Assembly (NCBI RefSeq): GCF_017591425.1
Contig: NW_024467106.1
Coordinates: 24,914,501-24,978,500, forward strand
DNA from: Ochotona curzoniae
Lineage: Eukaryota > Chordata > Mammalia > Lagomorpha > Ochotonidae
Direction of reading: 5' to 3'
Length of the DNA: 64,000 nucleotides
Position numbers and translations under genes: made by a program. The notes below the pieces were generated by a model. That model ran no database searches. It saw only the letters and a program-made list of their open reading frames with translations, and was not told the DNA's origin. This document shows positions 46,680 to 57,410 of this stretch, in pieces (the first letter of the stretch is position 1; each line of letters opens with the position of its first letter).

Positions 46680-47170
46680 AAATCTCCCAGTGTGTAAGAA
46701 ATAACTTACAGACCAATGTTTTAATGAATATTCATATAAATTCATTAACAAAATATTGGAAAATAGAACTAATGACATGCTAAAAGAATACATAAAATGA
46801 GCATCAGTAGTTCAATGAATAAAGGAATGTATGGGTACACGTTATATGCACTCACTACTATAGTACATTATTTAGCCTTAGAAATGAATGAAACTTTGAC
46901 ATGTTATCCTGTCAGTGAACTTGAAGATCTCATACCGTGAAATAAGTCAGTCACAAAAGCATAAATGTGCTATTCCACTTATACTGAGTACCTAGAAGAG
47001 TGGGGAAAATAGATGGTAGCTGTCAAGATCTGAAAGGAAAGGGGAATGGGAGCTATTGTTTAACTCCTGGAGAGTTCAGTTTTGAAATTTTATGTATTCT
47101 GAAAGTGGAAGCTCATGAAATTTAACAATAATATTCTTGACACATTTAATATAATTCATGTATCTAGAGC
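46680..47170 (+). mobile_element. Old L1ME/L1MC-type LINE-1 3' UTR
   Basis: 'accgtgaaataagtcagtca', 'caaaagcataaatgtgctat', 'tccacttatactgagtacct', 'gggagctattgtttaactcc' and 'gagagttcagttttgaaatt' follow the 3' UTR of old mammalian L1 (gtgaaataagccagtcacaa... ttccacttatatgaggtacc... gggagttattgtttaat). Mammal-wide age. Confidence 0.75.
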
Positions 47171-47274
47171 CACAGTTACACTTAAATATGAATCAAAGCC
47201 TCGTAAACAGAATAACTCTCCTTTTAATGAACAGAACATGTTAAATGCAAATAATTTTAAAATATTATGTTAGA

Positions 47275-47490
47275 TATATTAAAATAATTATTCATTTAGT
47301 GCAAAGACAGAAATATACAGAGAGAAAGAGAAAAAGAAAGAGATTTGCCATTTTCTGATTCAGAATGCAAATACTCATGGTGATGAGCAGTGGGGACCAG
47401 CCAGGACAAAGTAGGGAACTAGGAATGTCTGAAAGTGACCCAGGGACTTAAACTCTGGAGTTCCTGGCAGCATTTAATCCTTGTGCAAAG
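47275..47490 (-). mobile_element. Old C-repeat SINE, reverse orientation
   Basis: 'aaataattattcatttagtg', 'gacagaaatatacagagaga', then 'ggaccagccaggacaaagta' and the 5' end near 'ttcctggcagcatttaatcc'. Diverged. Confidence 0.6.
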
Positions 47491-48395
47491 AAAACCATGC
47501 CATATTACTTGAAAATGTAGTGTGTTTTCTTCTTTTGATAATTTCATACAATGTCTAACATTGCCTCAAAGTTAGCATTTTTTACTTGGCGTGTGTGTGT
47601 AGAGAAAGAGAGAGAGCAAGAGTGAGACCAAGAGAGAATAGTCCTAAAGGAAACACTTTCCTATCCTGCAGACACTTCTGAGGAATACTGAAGCTTAATG
47701 TTTTGTTTTCATGAAGGATCAAGAAATTGAAGAGGTCATGTGTGGGCAGGAACAGTTTATTTTTAGATTCCAGAAGTCTCTGAATCAACATTAAGACTTA
47801 TTCTCTCTCATTAATCTACTTTTACATTAAGTGCAGATTAAATCTTAAATTGTCACCTTTTCCCTAGCAGCAAAATATTTAGATGGCATTTGAGTAGGTA
47901 TGTAAGTGGTTAATGTTACTCCATTTTAATAAAACTAATATGCAAATAAAATATTTAGGTAAAACTGCTGAATATAATTATCTTGGTAACTTTCTGCTAC
48001 AGTCACGTAAAAACTGGGTCACGATTTTTCACTGAGGCATGAAAGAGCTATTTCCTTTTGTTCCTCTAGGATATGGATTAGTTTTGCCATCATTTTTCCG
48101 CAATGGACAGAGAAAACTGTGCAGTATTAAATATGAAAGGCCCCCTGCCTCAAGTACCTTCTTTTAAAAGCAAAAATATAGAACTAAATATAAAGTTTGC
48201 ATAGTTTGACTGCCTACCTTGAAGCTTGAATTAAATACTTAGTGCTAAACAGTTACAATTGCAGAGTTCAGTTCTAAGAAAAAACAGTTACAATTTTAAG
48301 ATTTGCCCTAGACATAAAACAAAAGTTTTAGTTTAGAAGAAGAGATAAAGAAGCAGAAATTTTAACGTCCCAAAGCCAGGGCAAGACCACCCCCT
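47491..48395. other. Repeat-poor interval with possible conserved block
   Basis: No gene. The part at 47800-48160 has no repeat similarity and a mixed composition, including 'ctaatatgcaaataaaatat' and 'ttttccgcaatggacagaga'. It may be a conserved non-coding element; this cannot be shown from one sequence. Confidence 0.35.
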
Positions 48396-48399
48396 ATAA

Positions 48400-48770
48400 T
48401 TTTCATTTTTCTCTTTTTCACCAAAACCACACTCAAATTCTACATCTCTGCATTACTTCTCAAACTTCACTGTGATTCTGGACTCTACCTCTTGAACTGG
48501 ACATACCTTCTCATGGGTCCTAAATATTTCAACCAGAGATCAGATTTCACTCTAATTCATTAGCTTAGAATCCTCTACCATCGTCCCTTTCAACCTCATC
48601 ACAGCCAGCTCCACCATCTCTAGCATTACAGGTCCGCAGTTTCACTGACCTTTCTGTTCTGGGCTTCAGAGTCACACTGGGCAAAAACCCAGACGTCCTT
48701 GTTTTCTTCCAGCCATCTCACACATTGAATGCTCAGACCTACCGCCTTCGCCTTTGGAAAATTGGAGAAC
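48400..48770 (+). mobile_element. L2 fragment
   Basis: A pyrimidine-rich stretch resembling the part of L2 upstream of its 3' end: 'tcttccagccatctcacaca' then 'ttgaatgctcagacctaccg', compared with L2 cccatatccaatccatcagc... ctacctcc. Also 'gactctacctcttgaactgg'. Low similarity. Confidence 0.4.
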
Positions 48771-48779
48771 TGGATTGCA

Positions 48780-49685
48780 GAAGTCAAAGTCTAAACCATA
48801 TAGAGTGATTTATTTAACTTTATGCACGTGAATAATATAGAAGAATTGATAAAAGACGATAGGCATCTTACAGAAATTTTGTGCTAGTGAATTCTCTAAG
48901 ATCCTTTGGGACAAGACTTTTCCACTCCTTATACAGAATGCACAGAATTTTTTCCCAAAGAAAAATGTGGAAAATATGTTGGAAACTTGTGGGCAACGGT
49001 TTTGTAGGCAGAATAAAAAGGCAAGCTGCAGCATGGTTTATTAAAATACAACCAGGTCATTAACAGATTATTTCTAAGGCTAGACCCAGATCAAATTAGA
49101 ACTGGCTTAATGGCTCTAAAAATTCAGCAACTCAGAAGCACTTACCTTTAGGCCTGATCCTGAAAATGCCCCATCGTTCAGAATGTGACACTCAAGTAGC
49201 TTTCCATTCCTCCATGTAGGCTTAATAAACTGCAAAAATTCCTTTCTCTACATTTGTGTCTCTAGAGGATCAGGAATGAAATGTCCATTTCTGTAATGTA
49301 TAGACATAGAACAAGCTCTCCTCCACACACCTGGAATAACAGAAACACATCAAAAACAAAGCAGAACCGCCGATGTATATAAAAAATTGAAGTCCCCATA
49401 GGATATCACACAGATAGCATCCACGCAATGAATTACATAACTACTGTGCTCTTTAATACATTTTAAGTTTTTATTTCATGCTGAATGCAACTTTGTATAA
49501 GTCTTAAAGAATAGCTTGTATTTGTATCCAATTCTAACTTGTAAAGGATCCAAAATATTTTGTAAATTTGAAGCAGGGATTTTTGAGACAGCTAAGAAAG
49601 TGAATTCCATTCAAGATACATTCTTCTGCCATTGTACTCCTAACTCAAACCTTAAAGCAAACTGCTAAAGGAAATGCTCTCTGGC
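48780..49685. other. Unassigned interval
   Basis: No supported gene. Overlapping short frames at 48810-49063 have no domain. No repeat recognised. Confidence 0.4.
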
Positions 49686-49687
49686 TC

Positions 49688-49980
49688 ACAAAGTCAGATA
49701 TACAGGCAGAAAGAGAGAGGGGAAGATCTTCTGTCTGATGATTAACTCCTGAAGTGACGGCAACAGCCGGTGCAGCACCAATCTGAAGCCAGGAGCCTCT
49801 TCCGGGTCTCCCACGTGGGTACAGGGTCCCAACACTTTGGGCTATCCTTGACTGTTTTCCCAGGCCACAAGCAGGGAGCTGGATGGGAAGTGGGGCTGCC
49901 GGGATTAGAACTGGCACCCATATGGGATCCCAGTGCATTCAAGGCGAGAACTTTAACTAGTACGCTATCACTCTGGGCCT
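49688..49980 (-). mobile_element. C-repeat SINE, reverse, lacking its A-rich tail
   Basis: Starts at 'aagtcagatatacaggcaga' without the poly-T lead, then 'gaagatcttctgtctgatga', 'cttccgggtctcccacgtgg', 'gattagaactggcacccata' (reverse of box B region) and the 5' end 'cactctgggcc'. The missing tail suggests a 3' deletion. Confidence 0.92.
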
Positions 49981-50870
49981 GTATTTGTTCTTCTTTTTCT
50001 AAATTCTTCAGTCGCATTATGCTCTTGAATTCTCTTTTGCCGTGCTTGCATCATTTTCTGATCCATAGAACAACATAATTTGAGGAAAGAAATTCAAGCT
50101 ATGATGAATAAGGTTATTTTCATGAAATTTTCTCTTTATAAACTAATCCTAATCTCTTACCATCTGTTCTCTTTTCTTAACATGTTTAGGATGTGTGTAA
50201 TTAACTGAGCAATCATGTCATAAAAGGAAGGATATGACTGATTTCAATGCATCTTGATATTCTTTATACAGTGCATCTGTTAGGAGAAGATTTTCTTCCA
50301 AACACATATTTCAGGTACAAATCAAAGAAAATCATTTTAGTCCTTGATCATCTCTTCTGAAAATGCAATGAAAGTAGAAACAAATTGAAGAACTCTATTT
50401 CCACTAAACATATCCAGAAAGTTACCGGCAAGTATAAAGTCACTCATTATTATAATCATTCATAGCACAGAGAATATAAATGAGTTCATATAAAATCCAA
50501 CTTTGCTGATTTGCTGCAATTCAATAGCCCTGCTACACTTATTGTCTAGCTTGGTGTATTGCTGCACTGTCTTCCGTGAACAACATGTGTCCGTTGTGCT
50601 TAACGTATCTTCATCAGTTTGAAAATCATCCCTCTGCATAGCACATACTTGCAATCATCATATACCTAAATTTATCAGAGTAAAACAATTATACTTTTAC
50701 ATTGGAGATACTTATGCATCATTTTCTATAAGTATAACATAAACTCTGTTGAGTTAAACACATTCCTTTTCTTGTATATCTTGGTATCCTAAGAATGTAA
50801 GAAATAATTTCACAAATAAAATAAGGCCATTTAGACCTAAACAAATGAATTAAGAAGTATGGATCAGTTG
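49981..50870. other. Unassigned interval
   Basis: No gene or named repeat seen. Confidence 0.4.
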
Positions 50871-50871
50871 A

Positions 50872-51213
50872 TTTTTTTTAAAGATTTATTTATTTTTATT
50901 GGAAAGGCAGATATTAGGAGAGAAGGAGAGACAGAGAGGAGGAGAGACAGAGAGGAAGATCTTCCATCTGATGATTCACTCCCCAAGCGGCCACAACAGC
51001 TGGTGCTGAGCCAATTCAAAGCCAGGAGCCTCATCCGGGTCTCCCACGCAAGTACAGGGTCCCAAAGCTTTGGGTCATCCTCGACTGCTTTCCCAGGCCA
51101 CAAGCAGGGAGCTGGATCAGAAGCAGGGCTGCCGGGATTAGAAGTGTTGCCCATATGGGATCCCAGTGCGTTCAAGGTGAGGATTTTCACCACTACGCTC
51201 TCTCGCCGGGTCC
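50872..51213 (-). mobile_element. C-repeat SINE, reverse orientation
   Basis: Full length: 'aaagatttatttatttttat', a duplicated 'ggagagacagagagga' motif at 50927-50957, 'gaagatcttccatctgatga', 'gctgccgggattagaagtgt' and 5' end 'tctcgccgggtcc'. ORFs on both strands here are SINE sequence. No clear target-site duplication by eye. Confidence 0.95.
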
Positions 51214-51251
51214 AACATAGTGGTTTTCAATGATACTGAAATATTATTGAG

Positions 51252-51312
51252 GGGGCCAGTGTGATGGCACAGCAAGCTACTCAAGCGCACCATGGCATTG
51301 TAGGTATAGACT
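51252..51312 (+). mobile_element. C-repeat SINE 5' fragment
   Basis: 'gggggccagtgtgatggcac' followed by 'agcaagctactcaagcgcac' is the tRNA-like head of an older SINE; the rest is absent. Confidence 0.5.
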
Positions 51313-51792
51313 AAGGCAGAACAAAAATATTGCATCATATTATTGAGGTATATTTAACTGTTTCACTGGGAGTGGAAATGCATACTGTAAGGTACCTTCC
51401 ACTGAATGATCATTTGTATGATCAATGTTGTAATCTCAATGAAAACAAACACCCTGATTAGTTCAAGGAAGGTGAATTCTAAGATAGAGCCAACAAATTA
51501 CAAAATCACACACAAAATAGCAATAAGTGTCAGAGTGTAAACTATGGTTGTCAAAGTTCAAGCCCAGTGATTTCTTGTCAATTCTGTCATGTTAGATCAG
51601 GAATGTTTATACACTACTTAGATGCTAGCATAGATTGTTAAAAAGAGCTGGATTTCAATGGATTATTTATGATGTTGCCAATGACAGGAACAATTAAAAT
51701 ACCACAAAAGCCCCTTTAAACATGAAGGAAACAATATGGAAATAATAATCATATCCACTTTCCTATAGCCCTTGAACCTTTTTACCCTAATT

Positions 51793-52100
51793 AACTATGT
51801 AAAGATTGTCAAAATGTAGTAAAAAAAAAAAAAGACAAAATACCACAAAGGTGAAAGAGAGACTAAATATACGCTTAGGTGTAATTGCCACATAAACATT
51901 AAATTCACATAAACAACATAAGTCAAATTTAAAAGTTTTTGCCTAGCAACCCAAGCAATCGAAAGAAATGAAAAGGCAACCGTGGTCTTGAAAAATTCTC
52001 GCAAATCATGTAGCTGATGAGGAAACAAAGTTCAAAGCTTCTGGGCAAACATACATCATGTAAGTAGCAGAAAGCAAGCAGATTGTAAAATAAGCAAATG
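51793..52100 (+). mobile_element. LINE-1 ORF2 C-terminal remnant
   Basis: 'agtttttgcctagcaaccca' with 'agcaatcgaaagaaatgaaa' and 'aggcaaccgtggtcttg' is a decayed form of the L1 stretch gcttctgcacagcaaaagaa... gtgaaaaggcaacctac. Continues after the inserted SINE. Confidence 0.65.
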
Positions 52101-52392
52101 GGGGATAGGTGTGGCTGGGTGAGTCCAGCCACCACTGGATGCTTGCTTCAGCTGTCGCAGTGTTCAGAGCTTCGTTTCCCCTGCAGCTTCCCGTGATGAT
52201 CCCTGTGGCAGTGGATTAGGGCTCAGTGATTGGAGGCTGACAGAAGTTCTGACTTCTGCCTACAAGTTGGCCCAAACTTGACTGCTACGGGTGTGTGGTG
52301 AGCAAAACAGTGGATGGACAATCCCCCCATCTTTTTCTCAGTTTCTCTGTCGTTTTCCCTCTCCCTCTGTATAACTCTATCTTTTATATCAT
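52101..52392 (+). mobile_element. Old C-repeat SINE inserted in LINE-1
   Basis: 'gggggataggtgtggctggg', 'gtttcccctgcagcttcccg', 'gcagtggattagggctcagt', 'ctgacttctgcctacaagtt' and a final ctctgtcg/ctccctctg end. Diverged. Confidence 0.65.
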
Positions 52393-52499
52393 TGAAAACA
52401 ATTTAAGTTTTTTTTAATGGACGAAGGATTTTAATAACTATCTCTCCAGAACAAGCCCCCCCCCAAAAAAAATAAAGAAAAAGAAATGTCTAACCTAGA

Positions 52500-52857
52500 T
52501 ATGAACATGTGCTGAGCATTTTCATTCATTACAGAAATGTAAAACCAATTTAATATATTATATCACACCTGTTAGGATCATTATTGTCAAAAAAGATAAA
52601 AAACCAAAGGAAAAAAAGTGATAATATAGGGAAATGGAACCATTGTACACAGTTGTCAAGAATGCGGATTTGTACAGCCATTACCTAAAATGTAAAGAAA
52701 GTTCCTAAAGAAACTGTGCAAAACTACCATGTAACCCAGCATTGTCTCCCATGTACACCCAAAGGAAAGCATCACCTTGGAAAGCCACTGATATTCTTGT
52801 GTCAAGTGCATCATTACTCACAACAGTCCAATCATACAAATGATACAGAATTTTTCA
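52500..52857 (+). mobile_element. LINE-1 3' UTR, split by a young SINE
   Basis: 'tatatcacacctgttaggat', 'ggaaccattgtacacagttg', 'gcaaaactaccatgtaaccc' and 'gtgcatcattactcacaaca' follow L1 3' UTR order. It appears to resume at 53219 with 'tcaatacatgaataaacaaa' (compare catcaacagatgaatggata). Confidence 0.75.
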
Positions 52858-53233
52858 TTTTATTTTTATTTTTTTTTTTTATTTTTTTTTTTTTAAGATT
52901 TTATTTTTATTATTTTTTTATTGGAAAGGCGGATATACAGAGAGGAGAGACAGAGAGGAAGATCTTCCGTCCGATGATTCACTCCCCAAGTGAGCCGCAA
53001 CGGGTCGATACTATGCCGATCCGAAGCCAGGAGCCTCTTCCGGGTCTCCCACGCGGGTGCAGGTTCCCAAAGCTTTGGGCCGTCCTCGACTGCTTTCCCA
53101 GGCCACAGGCAGGGAGCTGGAAGGGAAGCGGGGCTGCCGGGATTAGAACTGGCGCCCATATGGGATCCCGGGCGTGCTAGGCGAGGACTTAACCACTTGC
53201 GCCACCGCGCCGGGCCCAATACAGAATTTTTCA
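52843..53233. repeat. 15-bp target-site duplication bracketing a SINE
   Basis: 'atacagaatttttca' occurs at 52843-52857 and identically at 53219-53233. It marks the exact insertion limits. Confidence 0.97.
52858..53218 (-). mobile_element. Young full-length C-repeat SINE
   Basis: One of the best preserved copies. On the minus strand it begins 'gggcccggcgcggtggcgca'. Box A-like TGGCGCAAGTGG lies at 53193-53204 (reverse complement) and box B-like AGTTCTAATCCC at 53139-53150, so a polymerase III promoter is plausible. The 3' end is a long, imperfect A-rich tail (poly-T on the plus strand, 52858-52920). It is CpG-rich and has perfect 15-bp flanking repeats, all signs of a recent insertion. The overlapping ORFs on both strands (up to 154 codons) are SINE and flanking sequence, not genes. 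Confidence 0.98.
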
Positions 53234-53460
53234 ATACATGAATAAACAAATGTATTTTACAACATGTTAAAAGATTAGATACATGTAGATATAAATCTCA
53301 TAGTTTCTGTCCAGCTAGCTACATAATGCTAGAAAGAAAAAATATATCATGATATTACTTAGCATGTAATCTTAGAAAGTTCCAATTCAGAAAAAAAAAG
53401 TGTGAAATTATATTAAGGAGAGGATTTATGCCTATTTTAAGGATATTCTATGTATATAAA
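53219..53460 (+). mobile_element. LINE-1 3' UTR continuation
   Basis: Downstream half of the L1 split by the young SINE; diverged and AT-rich, fading out by about 53460. Confidence 0.45.
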
Positions 53461-53474
53461 GTTAATAAACTTTA

Positions 53475-53700
53475 CGTATTTGACAATAAAGATTTGGGAG
53501 CATAATGATACTTCCCAATCCAAACTCTTTTCTTTTTCCTTGTTTCTTCTCCTTAATGTTTACAATGGCATTTTTTCATGTCACTTAACAACCGCAGGCT
53601 TAACACACTTTTAGGTAAAGATATTAACTCCAAGCAAACAGAAAAAGAGCACGTAAATAACAATCAAGTCACAGGATGTCAATCTAACTCAAAAGGTAAA
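53475..53700 (-). mobile_element. LINE-1 3' end, antisense
   Basis: 'gatttgggagcataatgata' and 'cttcccaat', a pyrimidine-rich run, then 'cgcaggcttaacacactttt'. Shares this order with 26990-27285. Confidence 0.5.
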
Positions 53701-54412
53701 TTTTTGTATTTTGTCTATTGTCAAAGATGAGGGAAACCATATGATATCTGATTTTTAAAAGCAGTTATAGGATGCTACTGATAAACTTACAGGCAAGTTA
53801 TGTACTGAAGACTTAGGGAGTGAATTCGTATCTTTCACAGTGGATGATTTATAATGTATTTACCTTATAGCAAGAACTCAAACATTATCAAAGAAGTGAT
53901 GAATGATAGAGAATTTAGGGGAGGTCAGCTTTTTATTTCTATTTTTTTTTAAAGAATGAGAAGGTGAGTGTGAAAAAGAAATATTGTCTCAAGGGTAAAC
54001 TAACCAAAATCCATTTTTGTGTTCATTGTTTGGCCAAATCCAATTTAACAACAATTCTTCCTTGTAAATCTAATTTTACAAACATTGATTTTCATTCTGA
54101 GTAGATATCCTGTGCTCGTCTGACATTACAACACCTTAATGGCACATCATAAGGTTGCTTTGAGTTTCTACTTTTATCTTTGGATAAATTTTGCTGAGCT
54201 TTCCCATGGCAAACATGGATTTCTTTTAAAAGCAAATCTAGGTGGCTTTTGGCATAGCAGAAGGAGTTGAATAAGAATGAAGTTTAGTGAAAACCATGCA
54301 AAGAGTTAAATACTTGTTAAGGGATTTTTGAGTTAAAGCTTTTCAAAGAACATTTGAATGTGTAGATAATAGTTGTGAATTTTGCAGAAGTTGTGGAGGT
54401 GTATTGGTTTGA

Positions 54413-54454
<42 letters not shown>

Positions 54455-54735
54455 TATTTAAAAAAATAATCCTTAGAGTTACCATTCAGTTAGAAGACAG
54501 AATGTACAAGATATAGTATAATGAAAATATGTTGCAAAGTATTACATGATAAAGCAGAAAATAAAGATGAAAAGTAGATGAGAATCCTTGAGGTGGGGAT
54601 GAAGGGTTGCATTTTTAAAAGAACAATTTCTCCCAGAGATGATATTTGATTGAACACGCATGGTCATGATGTTGGGCAGTGCTAGGGTGGTGCCCAAACA
54701 CAAAATCTCCAGTTTGATGGTTACCACTCAAAAAT
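53701..54735. other. Unassigned interval
   Basis: No gene or repeat recognised apart from the (TG)n at 54416-54453. Confidence 0.45.
54416..54453. repeat. (TG)n microsatellite
   Basis: About 18 TG units with one early interruption ('tatgtgtg'). Potentially length-variable. Confidence 0.97.
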
Positions 54736-54739
54736 TATG

Positions 54740-54850
54740 CAGCCTCTGCAGTCCAGGGTGTGTATTAGCAGGAAATTAAAAGCAAGAGGGGAGCCAGGAT
54801 GTGAACTCATGTCAAGAAGCATCTTAATGTTTGTGCCAGAGACCTTCCCT
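54740..54850 (-). mobile_element. Old C-repeat SINE fragment
   Basis: 'ggggagccaggatgtgaact', 'catgtcaagaagcatcttaa' and 'tgtttgtgccagag' match the reversed 5' third of an old SINE. Confidence 0.5.
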
Positions 54851-55454
54851 GAAAGGCTTCAGTCTTCACGCCCTAAGAGCTAATTCCAGTTGCTTGATAT
54901 ATATCAATCAGCAGTGTCAAAAAGTGGTTGTGAATGTCAGCAGGGGTATCCTGGTTTATCTCAAAATAGCTATTAGAAAGATTTTACCATGGAGATAACG
55001 TTTAATGCCAGGGAACTGAATTTTAGTGGTTTATCATGACTTAAAAGGGAAGAGATACACCAACATTTAGAAGTCATTATGTTTAGCAGGAAACAGAACA
55101 GGCAACACAGAAAGTACAGCTGGAGAATAACTCTCAGGTTCTGCCAACAGGAGGCATTAGAGAAAAACTTAAAGGCTGCAGAAAAGAATAAAAATTACCT
55201 GATGGTTATAAGCTTGCCACTTCCCTTTTATCACTCAGCAATACATGCTTGCATGAATAGGCAAGTCACTTTAGGTATACATAAAGAGCAGAATTCAAGA
55301 GCAGAAGCATACATTAGAAATCATAGTGATAAAACTATGATGTTGATAAAAAGAATTTTTGATAAATGTGTGCACAGTTGTAAAAAATATCTTGCACTGT
55401 TGAAAACATATTGTGGCACTTACATATATACAATGAGTAGTTACAAGGGCAAGA
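54851..55454. other. Unassigned interval with a 127-codon ORF
   Basis: An ORF runs from 55079 to 55462 on the plus strand. It is lysine-rich, contains no motif that I know, has no promoter or splice context, and its last codons enter the SINE at 55455. Probably a chance frame. Confidence 0.4.
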
Positions 55455-55737
55455 ACATTTAGCCTGCCAGTTAAGATGCCCACATCCCTCATTACAGTCA
55501 CTGGGTTTGAGACCCAGTTCTGGCTTCTGACTCCAGCTCTTTGCTATTGTGGGCGCTTGGAAACCAGTACTGATGACTCCAGCTTTGAGTTCCAGCACCC
55601 CAGTGGGAGCTCTGATTTGTTCACTTTGACTGGTCTTAACCCCAACATTAGATATATTTGGAGAGTGAACCATTACATGGGAGCATACTCTACCTCTTTC
55701 TTTCCATCAGTACCTCTCAAGTGAATAAATAAATACA
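55455..55737 (+). mobile_element. Old C-repeat SINE
   Basis: 'gcctgccagttaagatgccc', 'ctgggtttgagacccagttc' (box B-like), 'tctggcttctgactccagct', 'ggagagtgaaccattacatg' and tail 'gtgaataaataaatacatga'. Confidence 0.75.
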
Positions 55738-55743
55738 TGATAA

Positions 55744-55779
55744 TATATCCACTTGAGAGACTATATCCACTTGAGAGAC
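55744..55779. repeat. 18-bp perfect tandem duplication
   Basis: 'tatatccacttgagagac' occurs twice in direct succession (55744-55761 and 55762-55779), just past the SINE tail. Confidence 0.97.
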
Positions 55780-57300
55780 ATTAAAATGATATTGCTTAAA
55801 CACTTATTAACATAGACAATAATTACAAAATGTGCCTTTTGATAAACATTTTTAAAAGCAAACATCTTTCCAACAGCATTAAAATGTGCATAGGAAAGTC
55901 TGAAATGAAACACGGTGAAGTGACAGTGGTAATTGTTGAGATTGAGTGCCTAAGGGTTATTTTGTTGTTCTTTCAGATATGTGTCAACTTTATTACACAA
56001 TACACTGTGATGATGAAAATTTATTGAAAAATGTGTTTCCTTCCAATTATAATGAAGACAAATATATCTAATGTTTCTATCTAATATAGGCCTTACACTT
56101 ATTAGGGTACCAATCAGTATAAATTAATGTATCAACCTTTGATTCGAGAAATTTCCTCAGATTTTCTGCCCTATTGCAAAATCTGCTTCTGCATTTTGCC
56201 CTGAGAATTGCAGCATATTACTCAACTTTATACAATTAAGCAGAATGAATAATTTAGAGCTACTTTTCAAAATTTAAACCATGAGATCCTCCAAAATTAT
56301 TGTACAATGTTAAAGTGACAATGGCAATAATAGTAAGGCTCACTTATTCATTGTGTTTTACCATTTACGGTGTTCTTATATGTGAAATTCTTTAAAACTT
56401 GTATGGAAAATGGAATAAATATTTTTATGTATGTTTATAATTAGTAAATATGAGTTTTCCTTACCAAAATTCATTTAAATACATATTTTTAAAAGCTCAT
56501 TCACGGTGCAAAATTGTCTTGCACCAAAATGAATATCTTTCTTTCCATTTTCTATAGACGTGTTAAAGTACCCTCATGCCTTTGTTTAACAGTTATTCAG
56601 TTTTAATCACAGGAATAAGAATATTTTTAATAGTGTACCTATACATAAATGTCTACAGATAAACTGCCATCTGTAAGGTGGTTACAAATGGATTTCTTGT
56701 GCTTCATCTTATGACATCCACACAATAAGACCTGAGAGGAAAACAGACCTGCAGTATTAGAGGAAGGATTCTAAGCTGGAGACAAGGTACACAACTCCTG
56801 CAAAACCCAGTCAGCCTTGAAATCCATCTAAAGCCATTGGATCTTCCTCGGTGCCTCACAACATGTAGTTTGCAGGGGACATGCCCAAGTCTTTTTGTTG
56901 TTGTTCTTGTAGTTCTGGTTAATTGGTGGAGAGAAAAATCTGAGAGCTGTTTTCTATCCTCTTCCCTTGCATCTGAGCTCTTACTTCGTGGGAGGATATT
57001 GACCTGAAAACTGAGATCTTCAGAAAATGTGGACAGAGGAACCCATAGAAAGATGAGATTAGGACAAATTCTTGGGAAACTCTATTAAATAGTAGAATTT
57101 TGCCTTTCAATATTCCTGCTTTGTTGTTTTTGTCTTGAATTGATGTTGAAATCCAAATAATGGATGAAGCACCGGACTCCATGCTCACTATCTTCTCTGT
57201 CGGCAGGTTGCAGAAATCCATTATGAGTGAATAACACCAGCTTTTACACTAAATTAAGAGGTTTGCTTTCTGTCCTGGTTACTTGTTTTTTGAAGCAGTT
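55780..57300. other. Mostly unassigned; possible MIR at 56320-56450
   Basis: 'gtaaggctcacttattcatt' and 'cttatatgtgaaattcttta' faintly resemble MIR (gctaacatttattgagcgct... ctttacatgtattaactcat). A minus-strand 100-codon ORF at 56919-57221 has no recognisable domain. Confidence 0.35.
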
Positions 57301-57302
57301 AA

Positions 57303-57410
57303 ATACATTTTGCTGGGGGAGGGGATTTGGGGATGGAGAAAGGGAAATCCCATAGCCCATGGAACTGTATTATAAAACAACAAAATGAATAGATTTTAAA
57401 AACACGTGTT
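57303..57410 (+). mobile_element. LINE-1 3' terminus, very short
   Basis: 'gctgggggaggggatttggg' and 'ccatggaactgtattataaa' plus an A-rich end match the 3' terminus at 18030-18110 and the reverse at 34250-34330. Only about 100 bases: a strongly 5'-truncated insertion. Confidence 0.6.

Noticed and set aside
50859..51233. Overlapping ORFs of 124 and 109 codons on opposite strands
   Set aside because: Both lie almost wholly in one reverse C-repeat SINE; similar peptides recur at every well-preserved SINE copy.
52716..53180. 154-codon ORF on the plus strand
   Set aside because: It spans old L1 3' UTR, a poly-T tract and a young reverse SINE. The same SINE frame recurs at 22858-23091, 31239-31430, 49770-50078 and 62432-62692, so it is repeat-derived.
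53139..53204. tRNA-like box A and box B motifs
   Set aside because: They belong to the tRNA-derived head of a SINE; no cloverleaf with an intact anticodon arm and acceptor stem is evident, so not a tRNA gene.
55079..55462. 127-codon plus-strand ORF
   Set aside because: No motif, no promoter or splice signals, and it runs into a SINE; likely chance.
56919..57221. 100-codon minus-strand ORF
   Set aside because: No recognisable domain; AT-rich sequence yields such frames by chance.
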